Below are positions 46,885-56,371 of a DNA stretch of 64,000 nt, one piece after another. Location: assembly GCF_019285515.1 (NCBI RefSeq), contig NZ_CP079095.1, positions 1,302,001 to 1,366,000 of the forward strand. Direction: 5' to 3'. Below the pieces are notes generated by a model. The model worked only from the letters and a program-made list of their open reading frames with translations, was not told the DNA's origin and made no database searches. The stretch's first letter is position 1, and each line of letters starts with the position of its first letter. This DNA comes from Methylococcus sp. Mc7. GTDB lineage: Bacteria; Pseudomonadota; Gammaproteobacteria; Methylococcales; Methylococcaceae. Both the position numbers and the translations under genes were made by a program.

Positions 46885-47535
46885 TTACGGCATCGCCGGA
46901 GCTGCGGTGTCCGGGGATTCTTTTTTGAGATGCAGCAAGGTGAACAGCCCCATCGGCGGCAGCGTCTGCCGCCTGACCTCGTGCAGCGAGGTATGGGCGA
47001 GAATTTCGTCGATGGGCATGTCGGGACGCCAGCCGAGTTTGTGGGACAGCGGGGACAGCAGGGCCTCGAAATGTCGGCGGGCGCCCCCTTGGTCCGCCGC
47101 GAAGTGGTTGACGATGATGACGTCCCCCCCGGGTTTGCAGACCCGCTCGATTTCGCGCAGCACCCGCTGCGGTTCGGGGACCACCGACATCACGTAGGCC
47201 GCCACGACCGCATCGAAGTAGTCGTCGGGGAATGCCATCTCGCGCGCGTCCATGATCTCCAGCCGGACCACGTGATTCAGGCTCTTGCGGTGTACCCGCT
47301 TGCGGGCGCGTTCCAACATGTGGGGCGAGATGTCGATGCCGTGCACCTGGTGTTCCTTGCGGTAGAACGGCAGGCTGATGCCGGTGCCCACGCCCACTTC
47401 CAGGATGCGGCCCGGCCGGCGGTTGGTGAGGTGCGCGGCCAGCGAGCGGCCGCGGAAGTTCAAGAGCCAGCCGAAGGTGTGGTCGTAGACCGGCGCGTAA
47501 CGCGCATAGGACCTCAAGATGTGTTCCAGTTGCAC
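46885..47535 (-). CDS. class I SAM-dependent methyltransferase (phosphatidylethanolamine N-methyltransferase-like)
   Basis: A 216-aa Rossmann methyltransferase. SAM motif I is ILEVGVGTGISLPFY (about 44-58), motif post-I VHGIDISPHML, then MDAREMAFPDDYFDAVVAAYVM and a C-terminal part typical of the PmtA (Rhodobacter-type) phosphatidylethanolamine N-methyltransferase group, beginning with SYARYAPVYDHTFGWLLNFRGRS. This would methylate membrane phospholipid toward phosphatidylcholine, a lipid found in methanotrophs. UbiE/menaquinone-type enzymes are the alternative. It is upstream of minC but separated from it by 82 bases. Confidence 0.72.
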   Translation of the reverse strand: MQLEHILRSYARYAPVYDHTFGWLLNFRGRSLAAHLTNRRPGRILEVGVGTGISLPFYRKEHQVHGIDISPHMLERARKRVHRKSLNHVVRLEIMDAREMAFPDDYFDAVVAAYVMSVVPEPQRVLREIERVCKPGGDVIIVNHFAADQGGARRHFEALLSPLSHKLGWRPDMPIDEILAHTSLHEVRRQTLPPMGLFTLLHLKKESPDTAAPAMP

Positions 47536-47720
47536 GAGATTCCTCTTTAATGGGGCTGAACCGAAGCGTGGGAAATGCCGCCCTCGTCCCAGGCGGTTCT
47601 TATGGGGTACGGGCGGGAATTATACCCGTGCAAGGCGATCGTTGCCGGTCCGTCGTCATCGCCAGTTCCGACCAATTCCGCTACCATACCGGCCGGTATT
47701 CCTCAGCTCCTCACAGGACC

Positions 47721-47966
47721 ATGAGCAAAGTCATCGAGATCAAGATCGGTTCCGAACCCCAGTCGCTCGTTGCCAAGGCGGAGAAGGCGGCGCGCGAGAA
47801 AGGCATGGAGTTCTCCGGCGACGAAACCACGGGCCGTTTCAGCGGCAATGGCGTGGATGGCGTTTATGAATTCAGGGGCGACCTCCTGGCCATCACGATC
47901 ACGAAGAAGCCTTTCGTATTGCCCTGGGCGGTGATCGAAGCGAGCGTGAAGAGTTTTTTCGCCTGA
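47721..47966 (+). CDS. small unknown protein, possibly PHA-granule-system-like
   Basis: An 81-aa protein, MSKVIEIKIGSEPQSLVAKA..., with a helix rich in A/K/E, a beta region FSGNGVDGVYEFRGDLLAITIT and a helical end VLPWAVIEASVKSFFA. The GxGVDGxYEFRxDxLxI stretch resembles the polyhydroxyalkanoic acid system family (PF09650-type), but the match is by eye and weak. It lies 26 bases before ubiD on the same strand, so it may share its transcript; a dedicated function cannot be assigned. Confidence 0.6.
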   Translation: MSKVIEIKIGSEPQSLVAKAEKAAREKGMEFSGDETTGRFSGNGVDGVYEFRGDLLAITITKKPFVLPWAVIEASVKSFFA

Positions 47967-47992
47967 CCATTCGTTTTCCCCGCTGAGCGCAA

Positions 47993-49489
47993 ATGACCCG
48001 GAACGGTGCCAAATACCGGGATCTGAGGGATTTCATCGACCGGCTCGAGGCGGAAGGGGAACTGCGGCGTGTCGGCGCGGTGGTGGACCCGAATCTCGAA
48101 ATCACCGAAGTCTGCGACCGGACGTTGAAATCGGAAGGTCCGGCTCTGCTTTTCGAGCATCCCAAAGGCTCCTCCGTCCCCTTGCTCGGCAATCTGTTCG
48201 GCACCCCGCGGCGGGTGGCCCTGGGGATGGGGGAGACCTCGGTCGGAGCGCTGCGGGAGGTGGGCACGCTGCTCGCGTCCCTCAAGGAGCCCGAGCCTCC
48301 CAAGGGCATGCGGGACGCCTTCGAGAAGGTGCCGCTGTACCGCCAGGTGCTGCACATGGCGCCGAAGGAGGTCCGCAACGCGCCCTGCCAGCAGGAGGTG
48401 CTGCGCGGCAGCGAAGTCGATCTCGGCCGCTATCCGATCCAGACCTGCTGGCCGGGCGACGCCGGGCCGCTGATCACCTGGCCGTTGGTCATCACCCGCG
48501 GGCCGCACAAGCCGCGGCAGAACCTCGGCATTTACCGCCAGCAGGTCATCGGCCGCAACAAGACCATCATGCGCTGGCTGGCCCACCGGGGCGGCGCCCT
48601 GGATTTCCGGGACTGGCAGGAGGCAAGACCCGGCGAGCCCTTTCCGGTGGCCGTGGCCCTGGGAGCCGATCCGGCCACGGTGCTGGGTGCGGTCACGCCG
48701 GTGCCGGATACGCTGTCCGAATACGGCTTCGCGGGCCTTTTGCGGGGTGCCAGGACGGAGGTCGCACCCTGCATCCTGAGCGATCTCCAGGTGCCGGCCA
48801 GCGCCGAAATCGTGCTGGAGGGGTTTCTGTATCCCGGCGAGACGGCGCCGGAAGGGCCGTTCGGCGACCACACGGGGTATTACAACGAGGTGGAATCGTT
48901 TCCGGTCTTCACCATCGAATGCATCACCCAGCGGCACTCGCCGATCTACCACAGCACCTATACCGGCAGGCCGCCGGACGAGCCGGCGGTGCTGGGCGTG
49001 GCGCTCAACGAAGTGTTCGTGCCCATCCTGCAAAAGCAGTTTCCCGAGATCGTGGATTTCTACCTGCCGCCGGAAGGCTGTTCCTATCGCCTGGCCGTGG
49101 TGAGCATGAAAAAGCAGTACGCCGGCCACGCCAAGCGGGTGATGTTCGGTGTCTGGTCGTTCCTGCGGCAGTTCATGTACACCAAGTTCGTGATCGTGGT
49201 CGATGACGACGTCGACGCCAGAAACTGGAAGGACGTGGTCTGGGCGATGACGACGCGGATGGACCCGGCCCGGGATCTCACGCTGATCGAGAACACGCCG
49301 ATCGACTATCTGGATTTCGCCTCCCCGGTGTCGGGCCTGGGCTCGAAGGTCGGATTCGACGCCACCAACAAGTGGCCGGGCGAAACCAGCCGGGAGTGGG
49401 GACGGCCCATCGCCATGGATGCGGCGGTACGTCGCCGCGTGGATGAAATCTGGGATTCGCTGGGGATATTCGCCGGCAGCCGAGGCTGA
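47993..49489 (+). CDS. ubiD: 4-hydroxy-3-polyprenylbenzoate decarboxylase UbiD
   Basis: A 498-aa prenylated-FMN-dependent decarboxylase of ubiquinone synthesis. Marks include [22 protein letters not shown] at the start, [21 protein letters not shown]-like helical region, [21 protein letters not shown]-type loop (cited here as [15 protein letters not shown]), and [20 protein letters not shown] with the catalytic Glu. Length and order fit UbiD rather than the shorter aromatic-acid decarboxylases. The prFMN-making UbiX is not in this window. Confidence 0.94.
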   Translation: MTRNGAKYRDLRDFIDRLEAEGELRRVGAVVDPNLEITEVCDRTLKSEGPALLFEHPKGSSVPLLGNLFGTPRRVALGMGETSVGALREVGTLLASLKEPEPPKGMRDAFEKVPLYRQVLHMAPKEVRNAPCQQEVLRGSEVDLGRYPIQTCWPGDAGPLITWPLVITRGPHKPRQNLGIYRQQVIGRNKTIMRWLAHRGGALDFRDWQEARPGEPFPVAVALGADPATVLGAVTPVPDTLSEYGFAGLLRGARTEVAPCILSDLQVPASAEIVLEGFLYPGETAPEGPFGDHTGYYNEVESFPVFTIECITQRHSPIYHSTYTGRPPDEPAVLGVALNEVFVPILQKQFPEIVDFYLPPEGCSYRLAVVSMKKQYAGHAKRVMFGVWSFLRQFMYTKFVIVVDDDVDARNWKDVVWAMTTRMDPARDLTLIENTPIDYLDFASPVSGLGSKVGFDATNKWPGETSREWGRPIAMDAAVRRRVDEIWDSLGIFAGSRG

Positions 49490-49497
49490 GGGCGCGG

Positions 49498-50772
49498 TCA
49501 GTCCGGCGTTTCGGTCTCCAGCCCGGCGGGTTCCGATTCGCCGCGGGGGTTCTGGTCGATCTGGGCGATGACTTCGTTCGAGGCGAGCAGCAGCCCGCGG
49601 CGGAAACAGGCGCAGGCCGCCGCCGTCTCGTTCTGCTCCAGGAGCAGGTCGCCCATGAGCTGGCAGGCTTCCACGCTCGGCTCCAATTCCAGGCTCTGGT
49701 CGAGATAGCGCAGGGCGGGTTCGATCTGCCGGGCGCGCACGGCAAGCTTACCGAGCACCCGCAGCAGCACGGCGTCGTTGCCGTGGCGAACCAGCCATTT
49801 CTCTGCCTGGGCGAGCTGCTGGCCGGCGTCGGGCGCCTGGATGCAGTCGTAAAGCACCAGTACGGTCTGATTCCATTCGCGGTCCAGGCTCGCGCGTACG
49901 GCGGGCTCGATCTCCAACCCCGCTCCCGCGTCGATCATGGCGGCGAAATACAGGGTTTCGATACCAGGCGCCTTGCGGATATGGGCGGGGATGTTTTCCC
50001 AAAGCTTTTTCAGGCGCGCGGCATCGCGGGCTTCCGCGTGCTGCTTGAGGAGGGCGCTGTAGGTTTCGGTCTCCAGCAGCTTGATCTCCGCCTCCATCAT
50101 CACCTTGTTGGTATGAAGGCTGGGGATGAGATTACGCAAGCCTTCCCAGTCTTCCATCTGGGCATAGGCCTGGTGGAGCAGCCTCAGCACGGCCGCGTGG
50201 GTGGGCGCGATCCGGTTGAGCTGCGACAGCGATTCCAACGCCTGGTCGAACTGTTTGTCGGAGAGCTGCAATTCCGCGCGGGTGAGGCCGATGGCGATTT
50301 CCGCCTCGGGCATGGCTTCGTGGGCCAGTTTCAGATATTCGTCGCGCTGTTCGGCCGCGCCGCGCGAGTGCGCCGCCCGGGCCGCGGTCAGGTAGTTGAT
50401 CAGGGGAACGCCGCTGTCGGCGGCGTGGCGGATGAGGGTCTTCTCGGCCTTTTCCCAGTTGCCTTCGGCGGATTCGATCAGGCCCGTGATGAGCGCTTCC
50501 TGCGACTGCCGGCTGCGCCTGCGGCCTCCCCGCTGACGGAGTATCCGCGGCAGCCGCAAGGCATGGATGACCAGGCGAATGATGGCATAGAACAGGATGA
50601 AGGCCAGCGTGAGGGCGCCGGCGAGTATCACCAGCGAAGATTCCAGCGTCCAGGGGCCATAGCCGATGATGACGTAGCCGGGATCGCCCTGGGCCAGGAA
50701 ATGGCGGTAGACGTAATACGCCGCCCCGGCGACGAGGGCCAGGATCGCGGCCGCGATGGCGAGTCTTCTCAC
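49498..50772 (-). CDS. hemY: HemY-like TPR membrane protein
   Basis: A 424-aa protein, MRRLAIAAAILALVAGAAYY..., with two N-terminal membrane helices (about 4-22 and 42-65), the HemY_N region (GYVIIGYGPWTLESSLVIL, RLVIHALRLPRILRQRGG), and TPR repeats to the end (EQRDEYLKLAHEAMPEAEIA, FDQALESLSQLNRIAPTHAA, PALRYLDQSLELEPSVEA). The gammaproteobacterial HemY is a membrane TPR protein of the heme operon, distinct from protoporphyrinogen oxidase of the same name. It overlaps hemDX by four bases; the C-terminus is convergent with ubiD. Confidence 0.92.
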   Translation of the reverse strand: MRRLAIAAAILALVAGAAYYVYRHFLAQGDPGYVIIGYGPWTLESSLVILAGALTLAFILFYAIIRLVIHALRLPRILRQRGGRRRSRQSQEALITGLIESAEGNWEKAEKTLIRHAADSGVPLINYLTAARAAHSRGAAEQRDEYLKLAHEAMPEAEIAIGLTRAELQLSDKQFDQALESLSQLNRIAPTHAAVLRLLHQAYAQMEDWEGLRNLIPSLHTNKVMMEAEIKLLETETYSALLKQHAEARDAARLKKLWENIPAHIRKAPGIETLYFAAMIDAGAGLEIEPAVRASLDREWNQTVLVLYDCIQAPDAGQQLAQAEKWLVRHGNDAVLLRVLGKLAVRARQIEPALRYLDQSLELEPSVEACQLMGDLLLEQNETAAACACFRRGLLLASNEVIAQIDQNPRGESEPAGLETETPD

Positions 50773-52826
50773 GGTTTGCCCCCCGGCGCGTCGCTTCCAG
50801 GAGAGGCGGCAGGCGCGGCCGTGCTTGCCGGTGTGACGACGTCGGTTTCGAGCCGCAGTTTTTCGATGTTGCGGAGCAAAGTGAGCGATCCGCTGATGTC
50901 GGGGAAGGAGGCCTTGAGCCGGACGCCGGCCATGGCCCGGAGGTCGCTCGATATGTCCTTGAAGGCGGAGGAGTCGCGGTCGAAGTTTTCGTTCAGCCAG
51001 GCGGTTGCGGATTCCAGGTTGCTGTGGAACAGCGCATCGTCGCCGCGCAAAATGGAGGTGCGGGTCATCTCCAGTTTGAGCAGCAGGATTTCCCGGAGGC
51101 CGGCGGCTTCCTGCGGAGTCAGGACGGCATGCACGGGGCGGTCGCTGCGGCGCACGGTGACCAGCCCCTTGAGCTGCTCGAGGGTGGAGTCGACGGCATC
51201 GCCGGTTTCAGCCTCCGGCGATTTTGTCTTTGGCGTTTCCCGCGGTTCCTTCGACATATCGGGATGCGGCAGGAACAACGGCAGCTCCCGTGTCTTGGCC
51301 TCGATCGCCAGCAGCTTGGCCGACAGCCCGACCACGTCGGGCGCCTGGAAGGCCTCGAGCCGATTGATTTCTTCCGCCAGCGCTTCCCGCACCTTGAACA
51401 CGCCCGGGTCGCCGCTGTCGTGGAGCCGCTGGTCCGCGGCCTGCATGGCTTCGAGGACGGACTTCACGTCGCCGCTCAGGTGCAGCTTTTGGTTGGCGAT
51501 GCCCAAAAGATATTCGGCGTCGGCGATCAGGACGTCGCTGTGGGTCCGGCTCAGCTGGCGCTGGATGGCCTGGATGGATTGCGCCAGTTCTTTGCGCGTG
51601 TCCTCGAGTTTCTGGCCGAAACCGGCGGATTGCTCGCCGAGCAGGCGCTCCAGCTTGCTGTCTTCGGTTCCGAGCTGGGACTGCAGGGTGGCGACCTGTG
51701 AATGCAGGGTGGCGAGCTGGGTCTGGAGGCTGCTGACCTGGCGGCTGAGTTCCAGCACGTGCAGATCGCCCTTGTTGAGTTCGCCGCCCAGGCCTTCCTG
51801 CTTGGAACGCAGCTCCTGGATCAGAAAATAGCCTGCGGTGGCCAGCAGCAGTATGGCCGCCAGCATCGAGTAACCCAGCCAGGCGACTATCCGTGATTTG
51901 CGCGGCGGATGCGCCGGAACCGGGGCGGCGGCTTTCCCCTGCAGGGGGTGTGGGTCTTCCCCGGCTGCCGGTCGCTGCGGCGCGTCGGTCATTTGTTTTT
52001 CCTCTTCGGCCAATGGCTTATCCCCGTCGTTTGGCGCGGCTCGCGAGGATGCCAGATGGGTGGCGACATCCTCCAGGGCTTGCAGCACGGCGGCGTCCGA
52101 CGCTGTGTCGGCTACGCTCACGTGCCGGAAACCCAGCGATCCGGCTTGATTTTTCAATCGTTCGCTGATGACGACCAGCGGCGTCTCGATCAGCCGCGGC
52201 CGGTCCTCCGGTGGAACCAGGCTGTACAAGTGCTCGATGGCTTCGCCGCTGGTGGCGGTCAGAATGTCGAGCCCGGCCGTCCGCAAGCCGTCGACCAGTG
52301 GCTCGGTGCCCGTGTACACCGGCACCCGCCGATACAGCTCGGCATACTGGACCAGTGCGCCGCGTTCGACAAGCCGCTCCTTGAGCGTTTCCCGCCCGCC
52401 TTCGCCACGCACGATCAGGATCCGCCGGTCCGCGACGTCCCGCATCTCAGGCATATTCAGCAACCCTTCCGAATTCGCTTGCGACTCCGGAATGAGGTCC
52501 ACGGTGATCCCGGTTTCGACCAAAGCATCGGCCGTGGCTTTGCCGATGGCGGCGATGCGCGGCCTGGCGCCGTCCGGTGGAAGCGCGCCGAGTACTCTGG
52601 CCTGGTTCACCGCATTGGCACTGACGAAGATCCACCAGTCCCAATCCGACACTTGCCGAAGGAGAGCCGCTGCTTCCGCCGCCCGCGCGCTCGGCTCGAT
52701 GTCGAGCAGAGGGAAACGGACCGCGCTGCCGCCTGCCGCTTCGACCAGCTTGCACAGCGGTTCGGCCTGATCCTTCGGTCGCGTGACGAGGACGCGCAAT
52801 CCCGACAAGGAGGGAGGCATGCTCAT
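50769..52826 (-). CDS. hemDX: uroporphyrinogen-III synthase fused to HemX (HemDX)
   Basis: A 685-aa natural fusion. Residues 1 to about 255 are HemD (SGLRVLVTRPKDQAEPLCKL; DWWIFVSANAVNQARVL; LDILTATSGEAIEHL), closing the tetrapyrrole ring to uroporphyrinogen III; the conserved tyrosine of HemD may be represented by QYAELYRRVPVYTG. A charged linker, one membrane helix (about 311-335, IVAWLGYSMLAAILLLATAG), a coiled coil (LSRQVSSLQTQLATLHSQVAT) and the HemX periplasmic domain follow to the end. In E. coli these are two genes. The frame is continuous with no start or ribosome site at the joint except an internal ATG near 51990, so fusion is the likeliest reading. Confidence 0.88.
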   Translation of the reverse strand: MSMPPSLSGLRVLVTRPKDQAEPLCKLVEAAGGSAVRFPLLDIEPSARAAEAAALLRQVSDWDWWIFVSANAVNQARVLGALPPDGARPRIAAIGKATADALVETGITVDLIPESQANSEGLLNMPEMRDVADRRILIVRGEGGRETLKERLVERGALVQYAELYRRVPVYTGTEPLVDGLRTAGLDILTATSGEAIEHLYSLVPPEDRPRLIETPLVVISERLKNQAGSLGFRHVSVADTASDAAVLQALEDVATHLASSRAAPNDGDKPLAEEEKQMTDAPQRPAAGEDPHPLQGKAAAPVPAHPPRKSRIVAWLGYSMLAAILLLATAGYFLIQELRSKQEGLGGELNKGDLHVLELSRQVSSLQTQLATLHSQVATLQSQLGTEDSKLERLLGEQSAGFGQKLEDTRKELAQSIQAIQRQLSRTHSDVLIADAEYLLGIANQKLHLSGDVKSVLEAMQAADQRLHDSGDPGVFKVREALAEEINRLEAFQAPDVVGLSAKLLAIEAKTRELPLFLPHPDMSKEPRETPKTKSPEAETGDAVDSTLEQLKGLVTVRRSDRPVHAVLTPQEAAGLREILLLKLEMTRTSILRGDDALFHSNLESATAWLNENFDRDSSAFKDISSDLRAMAGVRLKASFPDISGSLTLLRNIEKLRLETDVVTPASTAAPAASPGSDAPGGKP

Positions 52827-52831
52827 CGTCG

Positions 52832-53764
52832 TCAGGGCGCGGCGTAAACCCGGCGGAGTATTTCATCCGCCCCCTGGCCGAGCAGTTCCTCGGCGACCCG
52901 TTCTCCCAGCGCCTCGGCGGCGGACAGGTGACCGGCGGCTTCGGCGCGGATGATGCCCGAGCCGTCCGGATTGCCGACCAGCCCTCGCAAGCGCAGGGTG
53001 TCGCCTTCGATCTGGGCGAAGCCGGCGATCGGTACCTGGCACCCGCCATTGAGGCGCCGGTTCATGGCCCGCTCGGCCAGGACGCAGCATGCGGTGGGCG
53101 GGTGATGCAGCGGTTCCAGCAGGGCGTTGGTCCGGGCATCTCCGCTCCTGCACTCCACGCCGATCGCGCCTTGACCGATGGCCGGGAGGCTGTGTTCCGG
53201 CGCCAGCGTTTCGGCGATACGTTCCTGGAGGCCGAGCCGCTTCAGGCCGGCGGCGGCGAGTACGATGGCGTCGAACTCGCCCGCGTCCAGTTTGGCGAGC
53301 CGGGTGTTGACGTTGCCGCGCAGGTCGTACAGCGTGCAGGCGGGAAGGCAGGATTTGATCTGGCACTGGCGCCGCAGGCTGGACGTGCCGATGCGGGCGT
53401 CGGCCGGGAGTTCCGCGAAATTCCGGTAGCGGTTGGAGACCAAGGCATCGCGCGGATCTTCCCGCTCCAGTATGGCGGCGAGATGGAGCCCTTCGGGGAA
53501 TTCGACCGGCACGTCCTTCATGGAGTGGACGGCGATGTCGGCTTTGCCCTCGAGCATGCCCTGTTCCAGCTCCTTCACGAACAGCCCCTTGCCGCCCACT
53601 TTCGCGAGGGGGGCGTCGAGCAGTTTGTCGCCCCGGGTGGTCATCCCGACCAGTTCGACCCGGAGGCGGGGGTGGGCTGCCTGAAGGCGGGATGCGACGT
53701 ATTCCGCCTGCCACAAAGCCAGCGGGCTCTTGCGGGTCGCTATGCGTAGGAGGTGACTGGCCAC
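52832..53764 (-). CDS. hemC: porphobilinogen deaminase (hydroxymethylbilane synthase)
   Basis: A 310-aa cytosolic enzyme that polymerises four porphobilinogens to hydroxymethylbilane. Marks: [67 protein letters not shown], and the dipyrromethane-cofactor Cys242 in [13 protein letters not shown]. It begins the hemC-hemDX-hemY run; hemDX starts five bases after its stop. Confidence 0.97.
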   Translation of the reverse strand: MASHLLRIATRKSPLALWQAEYVASRLQAAHPRLRVELVGMTTRGDKLLDAPLAKVGGKGLFVKELEQGMLEGKADIAVHSMKDVPVEFPEGLHLAAILEREDPRDALVSNRYRNFAELPADARIGTSSLRRQCQIKSCLPACTLYDLRGNVNTRLAKLDAGEFDAIVLAAAGLKRLGLQERIAETLAPEHSLPAIGQGAIGVECRSGDARTNALLEPLHHPPTACCVLAERAMNRRLNGGCQVPIAGFAQIEGDTLRLRGLVGNPDGSGIIRAEAAGHLSAAEALGERVAEELLGQGADEILRRVYAAP

Positions 53765-53864
53765 GGTTGAAGGGAAACCCGGAAAGATGATCCGTGCATT
53801 CTAACAGATCGCAATTTGCAGGGCCGAAATCCTGGTGCCGACCTTCCCCCGGGCGGCGGCTCGG

Positions 53865-54359
53865 TCAGCGTTCGGCGTTCCACCATTGCAGGAGACTGAA
53901 GGCGCCAAGTCCCAGGAAGCAGATCAATACCCAGGCGGGCATGCTCAGGCCGAGGAAGGTCCAGTCCACCTTGGCGCAATCGCCGGTGCCGCTCAGCATC
54001 GCCTTGAGTGTGTCGCCGAGCGGGAAATTCCGGAACATGTAGCTCAGGCCGGGGCCGCATTCGGGGACCTCCTCCGGCGGCAGATGCATCAGCCAGACAT
54101 GGCGGCCGGAAATCGAGGCGCCGCCTAGAGCCACAGCCGTACCCAGCACCGCGTACGCCCGGATTCCGGCGGAGCCTGGGTGGTGGAGCGCCGCGGCCAG
54201 AAAAACCAGCGCTACGGCCAGCACCATGATGCGCTGCGAGATGCACAACGGGCAGGGCTCGAGCCCGCCGGAGAACTGGAAGTAAAGCGCGGCCGCCAAC
54301 AGGGCGGCGCAGAACAGGAAGCCGAGGAAGAAACAGGTGCGGGCGCTGGGTATGGTCAT
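53865..54359 (-). CDS. dsbB: disulfide bond formation protein DsbB
   Basis: A 164-aa inner-membrane protein with four helices (about 9-29, 40-59, 67-86, 139-158). The first cysteine pair is C36/C39 in EPCPLCISQR, the second C101 and C128 in the second periplasmic loop, exactly the DsbB redox relay. It reoxidises DsbA and passes electrons to quinone. It lies upstream of hemC on the same strand with 100 bases between, and downstream of dodecin. Confidence 0.93.
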   Translation of the reverse strand: MTIPSARTCFFLGFLFCAALLAAALYFQFSGGLEPCPLCISQRIMVLAVALVFLAAALHHPGSAGIRAYAVLGTAVALGGASISGRHVWLMHLPPEEVPECGPGLSYMFRNFPLGDTLKAMLSGTGDCAKVDWTFLGLSMPAWVLICFLGLGAFSLLQWWNAER

Positions 54360-54390
54360 GAGGTGTGAAGCAGCGGAGAAAAAGTAGTCT

Positions 54391-54600
54391 TTAGTCTTCG
54401 ATTCGAAAGCCCACTTTCAGCATGACCTGGAAATGGGCGACCTCGCCGTCGACGATGTGTCCGCGGGTTTCGACGACTTCGAACCAGCTCATGTGGCGCA
54501 GGGTTTTCCCGGCTTTGGCTATGGCCGTGCGGATCGCATCGTCGGTGCTGACTGTGGACGAACCGACGATTTCGATGACCTTGTAGACGTGATCGGGCAT
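54391..54600 (-). CDS. dodecin flavin-binding protein
   Basis: A 69-aa protein, MPDHVYKVIEIVGSSTVSTD..., with the entire dodecin fold: VYKVIEIVGSST, DDAIRTAIAKAGKTLRHMSWFEVVE with the conserved tryptophan that sandwiches the flavin, and GHIVDGEVAHFQVMLKVGF. Dodecins form dodecameric shells that store flavin or CoA. The gene has a ribosome site (GGAGAAC) and stands alone between bestrophin and dsbB. Confidence 0.92.
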   Translation of the reverse strand: MPDHVYKVIEIVGSSTVSTDDAIRTAIAKAGKTLRHMSWFEVVETRGHIVDGEVAHFQVMLKVGFRIED

Positions 54601-54709
54601 GGCTGTTCTCCAACGGAAGGTAGCTGAAAGGGCGGCGCGGCGGCCGGACCCCCGGTTTTCGCCGGTATTCTTATATCACACATCGGTGCGATGGGCGTTG
54701 ATCGAACAG

Positions 54710-55543
54710 TCAGCGTTGGGGTTCGCCATGAACCAGGAGTTCGCGCACCCGTAGGCGGATGTTCGCTGCGATCTCGTCGGTGGGAAGATCGTTCGCGTCG
54801 TCGCCGAACGGATTCTCGATTTCCTCGGCGATCAGTTCGAGGCTGGCCAGCACATAGAAAACCAGGGTCGTGATCAAAGCCGTCCAATAATGGAAGTCCG
54901 GCACGAAGCAGAAAGGCATGGAAACGATGTAGAGGAAGATGAATTTCTTCAGGAACAGGCTGTAGGAGTACGGAATGGGCGTCTTCTGGATCCGCTCGCA
55001 GCCGCCGCAGATTTCGGCGAATGCGCTCAAGTCGGGATTGAGGCAGAGCAGCTTGTCGCCGGAGAGTTCGCCTTTGCCGTTCAGCCGGGTCGTCTCCGCG
55101 AACAGCCGGGCCGCGATGCGATTGGGGCGGTGTTCCGTCGTGGCGGCGACCCGGAGGTGCCGTGTCAGGCTGTCCGCATACGCGCCGATGAGTTCGGCGA
55201 GCAGCGGCCGGGAGGGGTGGCCGTCCGGCAGATAGGCATCCAGCTTGAGCGCCAGATTGCGCGAAGCATTGGTCAGGCTGCCCCAAAGCCGCCGGCCTTC
55301 CCACCAGCGCTCGTAGGCGGTGTTCGTTCTGAACACCAGCAGCATCGAAATGACGAAGCCCAGCAGGGCATGCAGCGCGGTGGTGCTCTTGAGCTGATTC
55401 GGGAGGAGGTGCTGGTCCGCGTAGGCGATGCCGGCGGAGAACAGCGCCACGGAGAGCATGGCCGGCAGCAGGCGCCGGAACGTGTCGCTTTTGTGGAACT
55501 TGAAAATCAGTCCCCACCAGGACTTGGGGTTGTAACTGATCAT
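54710..55543 (-). CDS. bestrophin-family channel protein
   Basis: A 277-aa membrane protein of the bacterial bestrophin (UPF0187) family: SWWGLIFKFHKSDTFRRLLP near the N-terminus, RTNTAYERWWEGRRLWGSL in the central region, then YSLFLKKFIFLYIVSMPFCF and ASLELIAEEIENPFGDDANDLP. The last is the calcium-clasp-like motif of the family. Bacterial bestrophins are pentameric ion channels, some cation-selective. It stands 40 bases after DUF2288 on the same strand. Confidence 0.9.
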   Translation of the reverse strand: MISYNPKSWWGLIFKFHKSDTFRRLLPAMLSVALFSAGIAYADQHLLPNQLKSTTALHALLGFVISMLLVFRTNTAYERWWEGRRLWGSLTNASRNLALKLDAYLPDGHPSRPLLAELIGAYADSLTRHLRVAATTEHRPNRIAARLFAETTRLNGKGELSGDKLLCLNPDLSAFAEICGGCERIQKTPIPYSYSLFLKKFIFLYIVSMPFCFVPDFHYWTALITTLVFYVLASLELIAEEIENPFGDDANDLPTDEIAANIRLRVRELLVHGEPQR

Positions 55544-55583
55544 CGTGGCGGCGATGCGTTTGCGGGGTGTTTGATGGTCGAAC

Positions 55584-55895
55584 TCATTCCGGGCGGGAGG
55601 GGATTTCCTGCACCAGAACCCAAGGGGCGACGACTACGGCCCGGAACAGGGGGCGGCGCTCATTCCAGTCACGGGCCTCGGTTTCGGTCGCCCGCCCTAC
55701 CCGCCCGTCTCGAATCCAGCGGGACAGGGTTTCCGCCTCGTCGGCGGCCATGACTGTGCCGACCTCGATGAGATCCAGCCCGGGAGCGACCCGGACGACG
55801 GCTCCCCGTGCGAAGTGCGGCTGCATTTCCTGCCAGGTGAGCTTGCCGGAATCGAGGTTCAGTTTTGCGTAAATCGAGGTTTCGTGTTCTGTCAT
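55584..55895 (-). CDS. DUF2288 protein
   Basis: A 103-aa cytosolic protein with the DUF2288 pattern: MTEHETSIYAKLNLDSGKLT, WQEMQPHFARGAVVRVAPGL, DLIEVGTVMAADEAETLSRW, RPLFRAVVVAPWVLVQEI. Function is unknown. It follows moaE by 13 bases, so it is probably on the molybdopterin transcript. No signal peptide or membrane segment is visible. Confidence 0.78.
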   Translation of the reverse strand: MTEHETSIYAKLNLDSGKLTWQEMQPHFARGAVVRVAPGLDLIEVGTVMAADEAETLSRWIRDGRVGRATETEARDWNERRPLFRAVVVAPWVLVQEIPSRPE

Positions 55896-55908
55896 CGAGG
55901 AAAGAGGA

Positions 55909-56370
55909 TCACGGGCTGGGTGGGAAGGCCGGAGCGTACCCGTCGGTATTCGTCTCGACCCAGCGCTCGCCCTGCTCCAGGACCTCCTTTTTCCAGAAAG
56001 GGGCGCGGTGCTTGAGGGCTTCCAGAATATGGCGGCAGGCGTCGAAGGCGGTTCCGCGATGGGACGACCAGACGGCGACCAGGACGATTGGATCGGCGGG
56101 AAGCAGTTCGCCGACGCGGTGAATCACGAGGGCGTCGTCGAACGGCCAGCGGCTCCGGGCTTCGTCGACGATGTTTTGCAACTGACGCTCGGTCATGCCG
56201 GGATAGTGTTCGAGCGTCATCTTTCGGACCGACGAACCCTCGCTGTAGTCGCGCATGGTACCGACGAAGACCGCGAGTGCGCCGACGCCTGTTGCGGGGA
56301 CGGACGTCCCCCGGTAGCGGGAAAGTTCGGCGAGAGGATCGAAAGCGTCACCGCGGACTTCGATCAGCAT
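55909..56370 (-). CDS. moaE: molybdopterin synthase catalytic subunit MoaE
   Basis: A 153-aa subunit that, with MoaD thiocarboxylate, adds sulfur to precursor Z to give molybdopterin. Family marks: GALAVFVGTMRDYSEG, LEHYPGMTERQLQNIV, IHRVGELLPADPIVLVAVWS and catalytic lysines K120 and K127 in LEALKHRAPFWKKEVLE. ATG 56370 has a strong ribosome site (GGAGG); the in-frame ATG 45 bases upstream lies inside moaD and is rejected. It follows moaD directly. Confidence 0.95.
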   Translation of the reverse strand: MLIEVRGDAFDPLAELSRYRGTSVPATGVGALAVFVGTMRDYSEGSSVRKMTLEHYPGMTERQLQNIVDEARSRWPFDDALVIHRVGELLPADPIVLVAVWSSHRGTAFDACRHILEALKHRAPFWKKEVLEQGERWVETNTDGYAPAFPPSP

Positions 56371-56371
56371 G

